A stretch of 64,000 bases of DNA from Gigaspora rosea (taxonomy: Eukaryota; Glomeromycota; Glomeromycetes; Diversisporales; Gigasporaceae), in assembly GCA_003550325.1 (NCBI GenBank), contig QKWP01000105.1, forward strand, positions 193,472-257,471. The letters run 5' to 3'. This document shows positions 1-10,110 of the stretch, piece after piece. The notes beneath the pieces were generated by a model. It was not told the origin of the DNA and ran no database searches. It worked only from the letters and a program-made list of their open reading frames with translations. Every line of letters begins with the position of its first letter. The stretch's first letter is position 1. A program made the translations under genes and the position numbers.

Positions 1-290
1 AGAAAAAAACATTTAGATGGAGGCATGCCACATTTCGCCTATAGTGATTTTCATATGTAATCTGCGTCACAGAATTTTATATAGTCGGCCAATCATTTTT
101 TGATGATATCTCGCCATCTACTGGGCCGATTTGGATGATCTTACCACCGTTGGATGTGTCTCGACGAGCTCTACAACTTTCAATTAGTGGACATGTATCG
201 TTAACTTAGTAAGTAAAAAAATTTATATGGAAGAATACCACATTTCGCTATTCTCCAGTTGACAGATAGATTATCAATTAATAAAAAAAT
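1..290. other. Unassigned AT-rich stretch with a short direct repeat
   Basis: No coding region is supported. A degenerate direct repeat of about 40 bases is seen at 3–41 and 215–255, both including CCACATTTCGC. It may be the remains of a repeat cut by the window edge. Confidence 0.3.
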
Positions 291-294
291 TAAT

Positions 295-605
295 ATTATA
301 TAACTTTTGATCTACTAAACCATTTTAAATGATTTAACTACCAAAATGATCCTCATAAAGAGAGGATTCTAGCAAGTCCAAAATTACCAAAATCCTATCA
401 AAGGATCCTAAAATCAATCTAGATTTATATAATATTATAGTATTTATTAAAATATTATATAATATTTATAATAATACAAATCAATATCGATCTTATGATC
501 TAGTAATTGGATTTTAATGATTTTAGGCTTGCTAGAATCCTCTTTTTGAAAGGATCATTTGGTAGTTAAATCATCCAAATTGGTTTAGTAGGTTAAAAGT
601 TATTT
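295..605. repeat. Fold-back (palindromic) repeat, family Y
   Basis: The left arm (about 295–395) and right arm (about 505–605) are near reverse complements. Both contain TTTAACTACCAAAATGATCC-like sequence and the pair AGGATTCTAGCAAG / CTTGCTAGAATCCT. The same arms recur at 8460–9085 and 58140–58645. No ORF. It is probably a non-autonomous fold-back or MITE-like element. Confidence 0.6.
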
Positions 606-732
606 AATATTAATTTTATTTAAAAAATTTTTTATAATTTTGGCCGGATTTTGGTAATTCCGGCCAGAATTACACCTGATACTTTGGCTACCCTACCCAC
701 TCATCCAAAAATCAGATGATAAAAGTCAGCTT

Positions 733-1305
733 CCTTATCAATACCTACTTCTGCCTTTGTAAAGTTCGCTCCAACCCCGGTACCTACTATCATTTTCCTA
801 CCGGTCCTTCACCAGTTTTCCCAGACTTCCAATCCAGTTGGCCCAGAAGGGTTGATCTACTCGGCATTAGGTACCATCATGGTTTTTCTCCCCCTGGTAC
901 CTACTTCTATAACATAGGTCCTTTTTCTCCAGTACCCGATCCAGCGGCCAGGTTAGTAGATCTTGTCCCTGAGGTTGATGTTCGGTACTTCAGCTCTAGT
1001 CCAATATTCCAGTTTTGGTAGCACTGTCAAAGATCTTTGCTATCTCCTTACTTGGGTCTTGCCAAATGGGTTTCTGTTTCCCCGGTTCCTTGGATTTGTC
1101 TGTGTTATGAAACACAACTTCGCCCAAAAGCTTCCATTCAAGATGGTAACCAAGGACTACAGGTAATGTACCCAACTGATCGACAGGAAACAGTTACCAG
1201 AACACAGATCTATTTTTTTAAAGCATCATTAGTGGGATTTGAACCCTAGACCTGCCACTTGGGGGTAACAACTTACCAACTTCTCTAAGTCACCACACTC
1301 TAAAG
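733..1305 (-). mobile_element. tRNA-headed SINE copy A, 3'-truncated
   Basis: Read on the minus strand, the 5' end (about 1303–1224) is a tRNA-like head with an A-box-like segment and a B-box (GGGTTCAAATCCC). The body is shared with the copies at 7249–8410, 15289–16318 and 27623–28332. Similarity stops near 733, so the 3' part and A-tail are missing and no target duplication is visible. It abuts the broken end of the Rep element at about 1307. Short ORFs inside are not conserved and are treated as non-coding. Confidence 0.7.
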
Positions 1306-1306
1306 T

Positions 1307-2525
1307 TGTTTTTTATTAAATTCAATATTAAATATTCTATTTTTAAAATCTTGTTTATTTTCTTTTTTAAAAATATGTATAATATCTCCTTTTCTTATTT
1401 TTGAATCAATAGGATAAATCTAACACTTCGAATAAATGCTTTGATATCAATNGTATAATATCTCCTTTTCTTATTTTTGAATCAATAGGATAAATCTAAC
1501 ACTTCGAATAAATGCTTTGATATCAATTGAAGAATTGTGTTCTCTTAAATTTTTATAAAGGTTTTCAATAGAACCATTAGCTGTTATACAAACATATACT
1601 GCAACAACATTTGTTTTACCATATTTTATATCTATTAAACAATGATTTCAATCAGTTAATCGTAAAAAATTTGTCCAACTAATAGAACCATAAAAATCAT
1701 CTATTAAAATTGCTATATCTCAATTATAATTAATTTTATCATTATTATAATTTTCAAATTGTTTTATATCAGCTTTTTCATATAGTTTAGGAAACAATTC
1801 TTTGCATAAATCACTTTTTCCTGTACCTTTATCACCATAAATGTAAATTACACAAGGCTCCCAGAATCTTTGAATGTCTTTTAGTGGGTTTATTGTTTTT
1901 TTGTTTTGTGCTTTTGCAACTCTTTCTAATCTTTGTAGTGTATATGCTCATCTTTTACAATAAAGTGCATATTTATTAATTACTTTATCAATATCTCTTT
2001 CTTTTTATACTTCATTAATTGTTTAATATAATAATTTTCATCTTTTTTTCTTCTAATTCTGAATTAAATTTATTTTTATCAAAAATAAATTCAAAAGGTT
2101 AGCAACTTCTGAATCTTTACTTATATGTACAAAAGTTCTTTCACAATTTTTATTACAAAATTTACAAAATTTAGAAAAATTATTAAAATCATATTTATAT
2201 ATTTCACTGTTTTTATGATTTGTATTATAAGCTAGATTTTTGCAATAATTATAAAATTTTTCACAATATGCTAAACATTCTTTATCAGTTCCATTTGAAA
2301 TTCTATATAAATATTTGCTTTAAAAATTTCTTTAATTCCTGATTCTTTGTTTGTTTTAGAATTATAATTTTCATCAAATTGAAATTTTAAAATATAAAAA
2401 GGGCATGTTTTTGTATTAAAAACTTTTGTAATATGTGTTTTTAATGTATTAAGTTTTTTATATAAAGTAAAATTAAATTTTCTAAATTGAGTATTTGAAT
2501 CAATATTAAACTTATTTTTTAATTA
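1307..2525 (-). pseudogene. CRESS-DNA-type Rep (endonuclease/helicase) pseudogene, copy 1
   Basis: This is a decayed copy of the Rep at 30341–31726, read on the minus strand. Recognisable parts are the N-terminal segment ending in the FTLY-like motif I region, the YC-x-K motif III region (about 2260–2290) and the helicase with Walker A GDKGTGKS (about 1817–1840) and Walker B ILIDDFYG (about 1685–1715). It lacks the segment between motif I and the sequence after motif II, which is present in copy 2. Several stops are visible. Two lie where copy 2 has CGA (Arg) and this copy has TGA (near 1660 and 1722), which is C-to-T change at CpG. A 75-base duplication around the N at 1452 adds an artefactual break. 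It is not functional. Relation to circovirus-like Rep is established family knowledge; the viral or plasmid origin is inference. Confidence 0.75.
1377..1527. other. Direct duplication around an N (assembly join)
   Basis: The 75 bases before the N at 1452 are repeated immediately after it without change. The other three Ns in the window also lie in duplicated sequence. This is most simply two overlapping contig ends joined by one N. Confidence 0.7.
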
Positions 2526-2529
2526 CATA

Positions 2530-2875
2530 ATAAAAAAAAAATCTACTAGGTACTGGATGTATTTAGTAAAAATAAAATTCTATAGCTAAAAAACATTTCA
2601 AACCGTATAAAAAAAACAATAATAAAAATTAATGCTTCATCAAAATTTGGAACATTTTTGCAAATATTCATCTGAATAAGCTAAATTTTATATATGAAAT
2701 TTGAAATTCAAATGCTCTGAAATATGCTCTAAAAGTTTACTTAATAAAAGTTTTTTAGTTAATATAATAGAATTTTTTGTAAATAAGTGACAAAAAGTAG
2801 ATTATTTAGAAAAAACATATAGAAAGAAGCAAAAAATTATATCATAATATGTTAAAGATTTTTTAAATATTGGCC
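2530..2875. other. AT-rich part of Rep element copy 1, no gene seen
   Basis: This lies between the start of the rep pseudogene and the MITE, inside the leader of copy 1. No supported coding region. It is not clearly represented in copy 2, whose leader is shorter here. Confidence 0.35.
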
Positions 2876-3040
2876 AGTACAAAAGGGCCATGTTATTAAT
2901 CACCTGATTATTTTTTATCAGAGGCCTACTCTCCTCCCTTTTTTTTAATATACATATAGTCAGGTTCTTATATATAATTTCATCTTTTTTTAACACCTCC
3001 TTTCCCTAAAAAATTATTTGATTTTTGGCACTCTCCAAAG
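2876..3040. mobile_element. MITE, family U
   Basis: It shares a core (CACCTGATTATTTTTTATCA, then AGGCCTAC, then GTCAGGTTCTTATATATAAT) with copies at 54727–54879 and 55196–55352. The ends are imperfect inverted repeats (AAGGGC-AGTG against GTTACTCCCTT in the better copies). No coding capacity. It is inserted in the leader of Rep element copy 1. Confidence 0.6.
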
Positions 3041-4279
3041 ATTTGTACCTCAAATAGCTCTGATTGTACAAATTAATTTTTAATTTTTTTTAATTTAATA
3101 TACTTATTAGATTACCAAATTGATAAAAATAATTTTTTTTTGATTATTTTATTGACAATATAAAATAATTTATTAATAGTAACTTTTTTTTTTACTATAT
3201 AATTTACTATATATGTATATATAGTAAAAAAATCAAATTACTTTACTTTAAAGCTTAATTTCTTCACAACCAGTGATTAAATTTTGCTCAAATTTTAACT
3301 ATATCTTTATCATATGCACATTAATGCACTTGCGAAGTACAAGCTCATAGAACTGCATATTGGTTGCGAAATTATTTAAAAAGCACTATAGTCAAAATAG
3401 TTCACTCAATCAAACTATAATTTTTTGTAAAATTGACTCAAAAAAAAAATCTAGTTTTTTTATATTTTTTTTATTTAATCTATGGAATGTTCTAGTACAT
3501 TTATGGGAGCGTCAGTTCATTTGACATTTGAGTCGAATTAACTCAACAGGTTTACTAATAAAAACATGGTGATGAGTCATGAGTCACATACAAATCTTTT
3601 TTGTGTTAATTTTACTATGTCTAATCAATTAGTAATTTAATATAGTTACATTAATGCACTATAGGTAGAGCATCATTCATTTGACACTTTTATCATGTGA
3701 TTTAGATAGAGTGTCAATTTCATTTGACACTTATAGATGTACTTATTTTTGTATTGATTATCATTTTAAATAGCAATAAATTAATAAATAAAAACTATAC
3801 ACTTAGTAAATCCTTTCATTTTTGGTTTTGTTATTAAAAACTAAAAAGCGAATAAAAATTATGCCTTTGTAAATCATTTTTGGTTTTGTTATTAAAGACT
3901 AAGAAATAAATAAAAATTATGCACTTTGTAAATTAATTTGTTCATTTTAGTTTTTTTTTATTTATTATATTGTTAATTGTCACTTTTAGTTTTTTTATAT
4001 TTGTCACATAATTAATTGTCACTTTTAAAATTTTTTTTGTGAGTAATTCAGATGTAATTATAGTAAAAACATAATAGTGAGTTATGAATTACTTATATAA
4101 ATCTTTTTTATTTTTATTTATCACATTGTTCATCACATCTATATAATATTTACTGTGATTTAAAAATTAAAAATTATCACTTTGTAGATCAATTTTCATT
4201 TTTAGTTTTTTTTAATTGATATAGATGTACTTATTTTTATTATTAATTATTATTTTAGATAGCAATAAATTGCCGTGCG
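3041..4279 (-). repeat. Leader and short 59-bp repeat array of Rep element copy 1
   Basis: On the minus strand this holds about three degenerate units of the repeat that forms a 14-unit array at 29304–30116 (here about 3780–3960). It also has several copies of TTTGACAC-type words (near 3520, 3680, 3712). The sequence around 3400–3480 matches 30180–30290 in copy 2. No gene seen. Confidence 0.6.
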
Positions 4280-4288
4280 GTAATACTA
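4280..4288 (-). promoter_or_regulatory. CRESS-type nonanucleotide (origin end) of copy 1
   Basis: The minus strand reads TAGTATTAC followed directly by CGCACGGCAATT, and is preceded by a T-run as in copy 2. TAGTATTAC is the loop nonanucleotide form known from circovirus-like origins, where Rep nicks. Its constant position at the end of each copy, next to a GC-containing arm in otherwise AT-rich DNA, is the main support. Confidence 0.6.
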
Positions 4289-4397
4289 AAAAAAAAAAGA
4301 TTTCATATATTTTAACTAATTAAAACCAGCCTTAATACAGAAAAATAAGTTATAAGGTAGGCATACCTATTTCCGGTGATCGCCCTATTTCCGTGGA

Positions 4398-4849
4398 TTC
4401 TACATTCACCTATTTATTGTTGGACAAGTTAGTTAATATGTAAGTAAAATAATGTTTAAATAGGTTACACAGCTTACATTATATATAAATATATTCTAAA
4501 AGCATTTTTTGTTTTTTTTTTTTATATGAAAATTTTTTTCTCTTACTATTTGTGCCAAGATAATTTATTTTTATAACGACGAGAACCAATTTATTACACA
4601 TTAATTCTTTCAATTTAAAAAAAAAAAAAATACGTAACGATTTTGAATGTAATAAGTAACTCACCAGTCCCCAGTCTGTAGAACACATGTTTACCACATG
4701 TTTAACGCATTTTTTTCGCACGTTTTTTTGGTTTGGGCGCTCGTTATTAAATAACCGTTTTTTTATTTCATTATGATCGTTTGAGTAAAGCTTCAATAAG
4801 ATAAGCAAAGGTCCCACAACCAATTTCACGATCCTGTCCCCAATGCATC
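4398..4849. other. Left interior of the TIR element, no confident gene
   Basis: A minus-strand open frame covers 4479–4829 (116 codons, lysine-rich). It has no motif I recognise and overlaps the promoter side of the HTH ORF. I do not call it a gene. Confidence 0.25.
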
Positions 4850-5122
4850 ATGAATTTAAACTCTAAAAAAAAAAAATCTTTGTTTTTGCAACATGAATCT
4901 TATTTTTCTTGTACTTGCACGATAGTATATGTAATGAACCGAGTAATATCTTCAAAAAAGGATACAGCTTCGCGTCAAGCATCTATTCAAGAAGCTTTGA
5001 ATTTTCTTGAAGTGCAAAAGACTAGTTCAAGTTCACCTTTAAGTGTACGCAAAGTTGCTTTTAATTATTGTATTGCCGAACAAACATTGCGTGATGCTAT
5101 AGCTAGAGGTCCGCAAAATTGA
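4850..5122 (+). CDS. Short HTH protein, N-terminal remnant of a pogo-like transposase
   Basis: The open frame runs 90 codons from an ATG at 4850; an internal ATG at about 4935 is an equally good start. The last 45 residues (SIQEALNFLE, then SVRKVAFNYCIAEQTLRDAI) look like a psq/CENP-B-type helix-turn-helix: a helix, the SVRKVA turn, and a recognition helix with TLRD. This fold binds the TIRs in pogo-family transposases. The protein stops right after the HTH, and no DDE catalytic domain follows before the right TIR. It may be a remnant or a TIR-binding repressor-like peptide. The family call is by pattern only. Confidence 0.5.
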   Translation: MNLNSKKKKSLFLQHESYFSCTCTIVYVMNRVISSKKDTASRQASIQEALNFLEVQKTSSSSPLSVRKVAFNYCIAEQTLRDAIARGPQN

Positions 5123-5736
5123 AGTATTAGTTATTAAGTATTATTGCTAATCATCGTATATTGAATATAATTTTTTATTAAATAAATTATCAAAAGAATG
5201 TTAAATAAAGATTTTTCATAACGAATTACATGTGTCATAAAAATTTTATAAAGCTTGGTTAAATTTTTTTGATTAGTTTATTTGTCTTAATGTTCATAAA
5301 AAAAAAAATTTTTTTTATAAACTTTTTTACTTAAAATTAAACAGCCAAGTCTATTAATAAAATACCATCCGATTTATGTAAAAGTTTTATATTAATGTAA
5401 TTTAGTATTACGAATATACTTATCTAATAAATTTTATCAAACGTACTTAATAAAAAAAATATGTGTATTATGTATCCATGGAAATAGGTTAGTTGCTCCT
5501 TATTTTTTATAAATAATATAAATTCGAACTTAATTATTAAAATAATTTTTATATATAAATAAAATATAAATAAATTTTATTTTTAAATAGTCAATTATTT
5601 GTAGATCGTAAATATAAAATTTTATAAATATATATAAAAATTCGAAGAATTTTTATATGTAGCAAAAAAAAATCACCGGAAATAGATATGCCTACCTTAT
5701 TATTGTTATTAACTAAAATTATATAATATAAAAATA

Positions 5737-6579
5737 TAGTGGCCTATCATATTATTGTGAACACTTTTTAAAAATTTATTACTTGGGATTGAGTAAGTGA
5801 AAATTTTGTATAATTTAATTAGATTATACTGAAGTTATGCAAAAAAAACCGTAAACATGATTTTTTTATTTGACCGAAAATCCAAATTCAAATTTATTTC
5901 TTTTTTACTTATATTTACGTATTTTTTTTTTACAAAACATAAAAATTATTTCCATTTTAATGCTTTATAGGTCCTCCTTTTGATTTAATACAAGCAGCAA
6001 CCCGATTGGGCATACCTGCAATTAGCTTATGATAATACTCAGACAGTACATCAATCCATGCCTTTTTAGGATATCTGAACTGTTTTTTTTGTCTCTGCCC
6101 ACCTGATGAACCTCTTGAATAATATTTTGCACTACGGATTTGTTGCACCCAACAGCTGCTGCAATAGTATGAACTGAATCACCTCGCTGGTGGCTATAAT
6201 TTAGTGCATCCCTTTGGTCTTCTAAATCTTTACGACTATCTATTGTTTTGTGAGAAAAAAAAAAAGAATATATATTATTATACAGATTTGTCATACAAAC
6301 TTAGCCTTTTTTATACTGCACAGCATTGGCAAAAAATAAATAAAAAATTAAGAAAAATTTTAAGAAAATCTAAAAAAATCCAAAAATTGATTTTTGGTCA
6401 AATCCAACATCAACTTTCCTGCATATCTTCCACATAATCTAATGAAATTATGTGAGATTTTAGTATATTGTATCTTGAGAACTGCTCAAAATGTAATATA
6501 AGTTTTGTGCTATATTTACTTACCCAAACCCGACTTATAAATTTTTAAAAAGTGTCCACAATAATATAGTAGGCCACTG
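5737..6579 (-). mobile_element. Tc1/mariner deletion derivative
   Basis: Long inverted repeats of about 45 bp begin (T/C)AGTGGCCTA and contain TATTATTGTG-ACACTTTTTA. They are flanked by TA (5735–5736 and 6580–6581). The 843-bp element keeps only the start and end of a Tc1-type transposase on the minus strand. CAGTGGCC is a common Tc1-like TIR start. Confidence 0.8.
5957..6294 (-). pseudogene. Tc1-type transposase, internally deleted and frameshifted
   Basis: The upstream frame (6294–about 6090) carries a Tc1 helix-turn-helix (RGDSVHTIAAAVGCNKSVVQ), which binds the TIR. The downstream frame (6148–5957) carries the typical Tc1 C-terminus (WIDVLSEYYHKLIAGMPNR, then an IKSKGGP motif). A functional Tc1 transposase is about 340 aa with a DD34E/D core between these parts. 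That core is missing here and the two parts are in different frames. The gene is dead. It lies wholly inside the TA-flanked TIRs. Confidence 0.75.
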
Positions 6580-6694
6580 TATATTATTAACTAAGAAAAC
6601 TTGTATAAAAAAAAAAGGTAATTAGTATTAGAGTAAAGATATTTATCAAGTGATTTTTACTTCTTAATAGGGTACTCTCCCCCTTCCTATCTAA

Positions 6695-7231
6695 TAGTGG
6701 ACATCCATAAATAACATTATACAAGAAAAGAGATCAGACGAAATATGGGGGTGAGTCAGTAGAAAAGGGACAAATCATTTTTAGTAAAATTTTTTTAATT
6801 TTTAAACTAAAATATCTTGACAACTATTTAATCAAATTTGCCAAAAATTTTTTTATTTTAATCTTGAAATTATATAGAATTAAAATAAAAAAAATTTATT
6901 AAATTTATTAAGATAGTTGTTAAGATATTTAAGCTTAAAGTCAAGAAAACTTTTACTTAGAAAAAATTTGTCCCTTTTCTACTGACTCACCCCCATATAA
7001 TGTTTTTCTTGATAAATAGAGGGGGTCAAAAAATGTAACAAATTTTTTAGAAAATTGTCTAAAATTTGATCTAGTAGTTCAAATTGAATGATTTTGGTAC
7101 TATGCAATTCATCTTGATAAGAAAAGTTAAATGGTACCAATTTCATTTTATTTAGATTAGGAGCTTTTAGAAATTATGTAATTTTTTGGTAAATAGATAG
7201 GGTTCCAAAAATATTAGATTATAATTATAAT
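6695..7231. repeat. Fold-back/TIR repeat family Z, interrupted by a MITE
   Basis: The start (GGACATCCATAAATAAC, then ATTATACAAG) matches the end of the better-preserved copy at 56790–57315, and the interior (GTCTAAAATTTGATCTAGTAG) matches its arm. A MITE at 6746–6995 splits it. Removing that MITE and one TA rejoins sequence like the family Z interior. The far end is obscured by the SINE target site at 7232. Confidence 0.5.
6746..6995. mobile_element. TA-flanked MITE, family M (copy 1)
   Basis: Perfect inverted repeats of about 30 bp begin TGGGGGTGAGTCAGTAGAAA and end in the exact complement, flanked by TA at 6744–6745 and 6996–6997. The 250-bp element has no coding capacity. A second copy is at 9854–10081. 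Confidence 0.85.
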
Positions 7232-7248
7232 TCTGGTCAAATTTTTAT

Positions 7249-8410
7249 TTATTTTTTTTTTAATTAAAGTGTCCATCTTGGGACTTAGGAATTTTATTCA
7301 AGATATTAGGGCCGTCGGTATCCTCTAAGGGAAATACTGGTATTTGTTACATAGACGAGGATATAGCTAGCCACACGTACACTTTTGGTGTTTAATTTAA
7401 GTAGTCCGCCCAAGGGTTCTACACTAGCTGCCATACCTGCAACCCAACTATGGGAATTGCCTATTTAAACCCTCTGATCCTAGACGAGGATACATCTAGC
7501 CACATGTACACTTTTGGTGTCTAATTTAAGTAGTCCATCCAAGGGTTCCACACTAGCTGCCATACCTGCAACCCAACTATGGGAATTGCTTATTTAAACC
7601 CTCTAATCCATGTTCCGTCTGCCAACCCATCTTGTATCACCAGAACAGGCCCATTATATAAGTTAGTCAGCAAGTTCCAGATACTTATCCATTGCCTTAG
7701 AACCCAGCTGGGTATTCCCGGTCCTGTTATCCTCGACAGGAGACTTGGTAGAGCGGTACCTGTCCCATATCAGGTATTCACCTACACTTTAGTACTTATC
7801 GCTATGACCGAGGCCAACACTTGCAAGACAGGGTTACCCCTGTCCTCTTACCAATACCTACTTCTGCCCTTGTAAGATTCGCTCCAACCCTGATACCCAC
7901 CATCACTTTCCTACCGGTTCTTCACCGGTTTTTCCAAACTTCCAATCCAGTTGGCCCGGAAGGGTTGATCTACCCGGCATTAGGTGCCATCATGGTTTTT
8001 TTCCCCTGGTAACTACTTCTATAACATAGGTCCTTTTCCTCCAGTACCCGATCCAGCGGCCAGGTTAGTAGATCTTGTCCCTGAGGTCGACGTCTGGTAC
8101 TTTAGCTCCGGTCAATATTCCAGTTTTGGTAGCACCGTCAAAAATCTTTGCTACCTCTTTACTTGGATCTTGCCAAATAGGTTTCTGTTTCCCCAGTTCC
8201 TTGGATTTGTCTGTATCACGAGATACAACTTCGCCTGAAAGCTCCCATTCGAGATAGTAACCAAGGACTACAGGTAATGTACCCAACTGATCGACAGAAA
8301 ACAGTTACCAGAACACAGGTCTATTTTTTCAAAGCGTCGTTAGTGGGATTTGAACCCTAGACCTGCTACTTGGGGTGGCAACTTACCAACTTCTCTAAAT
8401 TGCCACACCC
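7249..8410 (-). mobile_element. tRNA-headed SINE copy B with 17-bp target duplication
   Basis: Exact 17-base direct repeats (TCTGGTCAAATTTTTAT) flank it at 7232–7248 and 8411–8427. Read on the minus strand, it starts with the tRNA-like head (about 8410–8331) and ends in an A-rich tail (T-run at 7249–7263). These are hallmarks of target-primed reverse transcription. Inside, a unit of about 125 bp is tandemly duplicated (about 7358–7480 and 7481–7605). Open frames within it are not conserved among copies. Confidence 0.85.
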
Positions 8411-8459
8411 TCTGGTCAAATTTTTATAATTCTGGCCAAAAGTATAAAATTATAAAATT

Positions 8460-9085
8460 ATTAATAACTATTGTTCTACTAAACCAATTTAAATAATTTA
8501 ACTACCAAAATGTTCATCTCGCTAAGACATTTTAAACAAGCCCAAAATCGGTATAGGGTCCTAAGATCATTCAACTTTTATGTAATTTTAATAGTAATTT
8601 TTTAGAATTACTAAATAAATTTCTTTAATATTAAATAACTTCTGATCCATTGGCCCGTTTTGGATGATTTAACTACCAAATGTTTGTTTTAGTGAAACAA
8701 TTCGAACAAGCCCAAAATCACTAAATTCTAATCACAGGATTCCAAGATTGATAAAGATTTGTATTGTTAGACAAACAATAAAATTTTTATTGATTTTGGA
8801 ATCTTGTGATTAAAATTTAGCAATTTTGGGCTTGTTAAAATTGTCTTACTAAAATGAACATTTTGGTAGTTAAATCATCCAAAACAGACCAGTGGATCAA
8901 AAGTTATTTAATATTAAAGAAATTTATTTAGTGATTCTAAAAAATCACTACAAAAGTTGAATGATCTTGGAATCCTGTAATTAGATTTTAACTATTTTGG
9001 GCTTGTTAGAATTGGCTTAGTAAGACGAACATTTTGGTAGTTAAATCATCTAAAGTGGTCTAGTAGAGCAATAGTTATTATCAAT
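8460..9085. repeat. Nested fold-back repeat, family Y
   Basis: Two concentric pairs of arms are seen. Outer: about 8460–8580 with 8955–9085. Inner: about 8635–8765 with 8775–8920. All contain variants of ATTTAACTACCAAAATGTTC and CAAGCCCAAAAT. The arrangement suggests one copy inserted into or duplicated within another. No ORF. Confidence 0.6.
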
Positions 9086-9219
9086 TTCATAAATTGAAAC
9101 ATATAAATAAATTTTAAAAAATATAAAATTTGATTATCTAATAGAGTTGTATGGATTGGTAAAGTAAAATGTTGAAATTTATTAGTAACAAAATATTATA
9201 TAATTTCTGGAAGTCCTCT

Positions 9220-9535
9220 TACTGGATCAGGAGTTATTGCAAAATACTATTAGTTATATTTTTTTTATAAAATTACTATATAACCAATAGTGTTTTGTAA
9301 ATATTTTGTGATCTTGTAATCAAAATAACATAATTTTGGTATCATTGAATTCATTTTACTGAGACAAATCGAATGATATCTAAAATTATTTAAGTCAGAT
9401 CACTGTATCACAAGATATTCAAGTTTTTGTAAAATTTTATATATAAATATATGGATTTTGAATTTTTTTTTTATATAGTTTAGAAGGGTTCAAAAGCTAC
9501 TATGAGAGGGTACATAACATTATTTATAGATGCCT
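9220..9535. repeat. Truncated family Z repeat
   Basis: It ends with GGGTACATAACATTATTTAT and ATGCCTCA, matching the complement of the left end at about 56795–56830. The interior has the ACTGAGACAAATCGAATG and ATCACTGTATCACAAG words of the same family. Confidence 0.45.
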
Positions 9536-9680
9536 CATACTAAACTAGCCAATTAAATTCAAACCAATAATATATACAAACTAGACTAAACCAAACTTTA
9601 GTCATGTCTAAGTTTGATTTAGAATTGGTTTAAAATTTGTAGGCTAGTTTGAATTTGAATATGTTTATATATATTTTGGT
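9536..9680. repeat. Imperfect inverted repeat
   Basis: AACTAGCCAATTAAATTCAAACCAAT near 9543 pairs roughly with ATTGGTTTAAAATTTGTAGGCTAGTT near 9628. No gene seen. Confidence 0.4.
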
Positions 9681-10110
9681 ACTAAACAAGTTTACTTAGT
9701 ATATAAAGTTAAAAATAATTAGTAAAATTTTGTTAAACATAAGATTTTATAAAATTTTATTAATAAAATTCTATAAAATCTTATAATTCACAAATTTTTA
9801 TTAATTAATTCTAACTTTATATACTAAGTAAACTTGTTTAATATTCAAAAATATGGGGGTGAGTCAGTAGAAAAGGGACAAATCATTTTAGTAAATTTTT
9901 TTTAATTTTTAAATTAAAATATTTTAACAAGTATTTAATTATTTTAATCTTGAAATTATATAGAATTAAAAATAAAAAAATTTTATTAAATTTATTAAGA
10001 TAATTGTTAAAATATTTAAGTCTAAAGTCAAGAAAACTTTTACTTAGAAAAAATTTGTCCCTTTTCTACTAACTCACCCCATATATCAAATTAGCATAAT
10101 TATTTTATTT
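9680..10110. repeat. MITE-like repeat family X, split by a MITE
   Basis: The arms AACAAGTTTACTTAGTATAT (about 9687) and its complement (about 9820–9840) enclose an AT-rich stem. The same family is at 12745–12920 and 14665–14801 plus 17563–17600. At 9852–10083 the family M MITE is inserted at a TA. Confidence 0.6.
9854..10081. mobile_element. TA-flanked MITE, family M (copy 2)
   Basis: It has the same termini as the MITE at 6746–6995 (TGGGGGTGAGTCAGTAG and complement, one C shorter and one substitution on the right), flanked by TA at 9852–9853 and 10082–10083. It is inserted inside a family X repeat. Confidence 0.8.

Larger units (their letters stand above)
1307..4288 (-). mobile_element. Integrated CRESS-type Rep element, copy 1 (truncated, inverted)
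   Basis: On the minus strand this starts with the nonanucleotide TAGTATTAC (4280–4288). It continues through about 3 units of the 59-bp repeat seen 14 times in copy 2, then a long AT-rich leader, then a broken rep gene that ends where a SINE begins (about 1307). It is homologous over the origin, repeats, leader and rep to the element at 28967–35634. It lacks everything downstream of rep (Zn2Cys6 ORF, transposase, right hairpin arm). A MITE (2876–3040) lies inside. The two copies are in opposite orientation about 25 kb apart. Confidence 0.75.
4355..5697. mobile_element. TA-flanked TIR transposon, probably pogo/Fot-like
   Basis: 26-bp terminal inverted repeats start AGGTAGGCATACCTATTTCC (4355–4380) and are mirrored at 5672–5697 with one mismatch. 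They are flanked by TA on both sides (4353–4354 and 5698–5699), as in Tc1/mariner/pogo transposons. A second inverted pair is internal: CCTATTTCCGTGGA (4384–4397) against TCCATGGAAATAGG (about 5477–5490). The 1.34-kb element carries one ORF with a helix-turn-helix but no catalytic domain, so it is a deletion derivative. Confidence 0.75.

Noticed and set aside
7579..8286. Several open frames of 60–98 codons on both strands
   Set aside because: They lie inside a SINE with target duplication, overlap each other and are not conserved as protein in the other copies.
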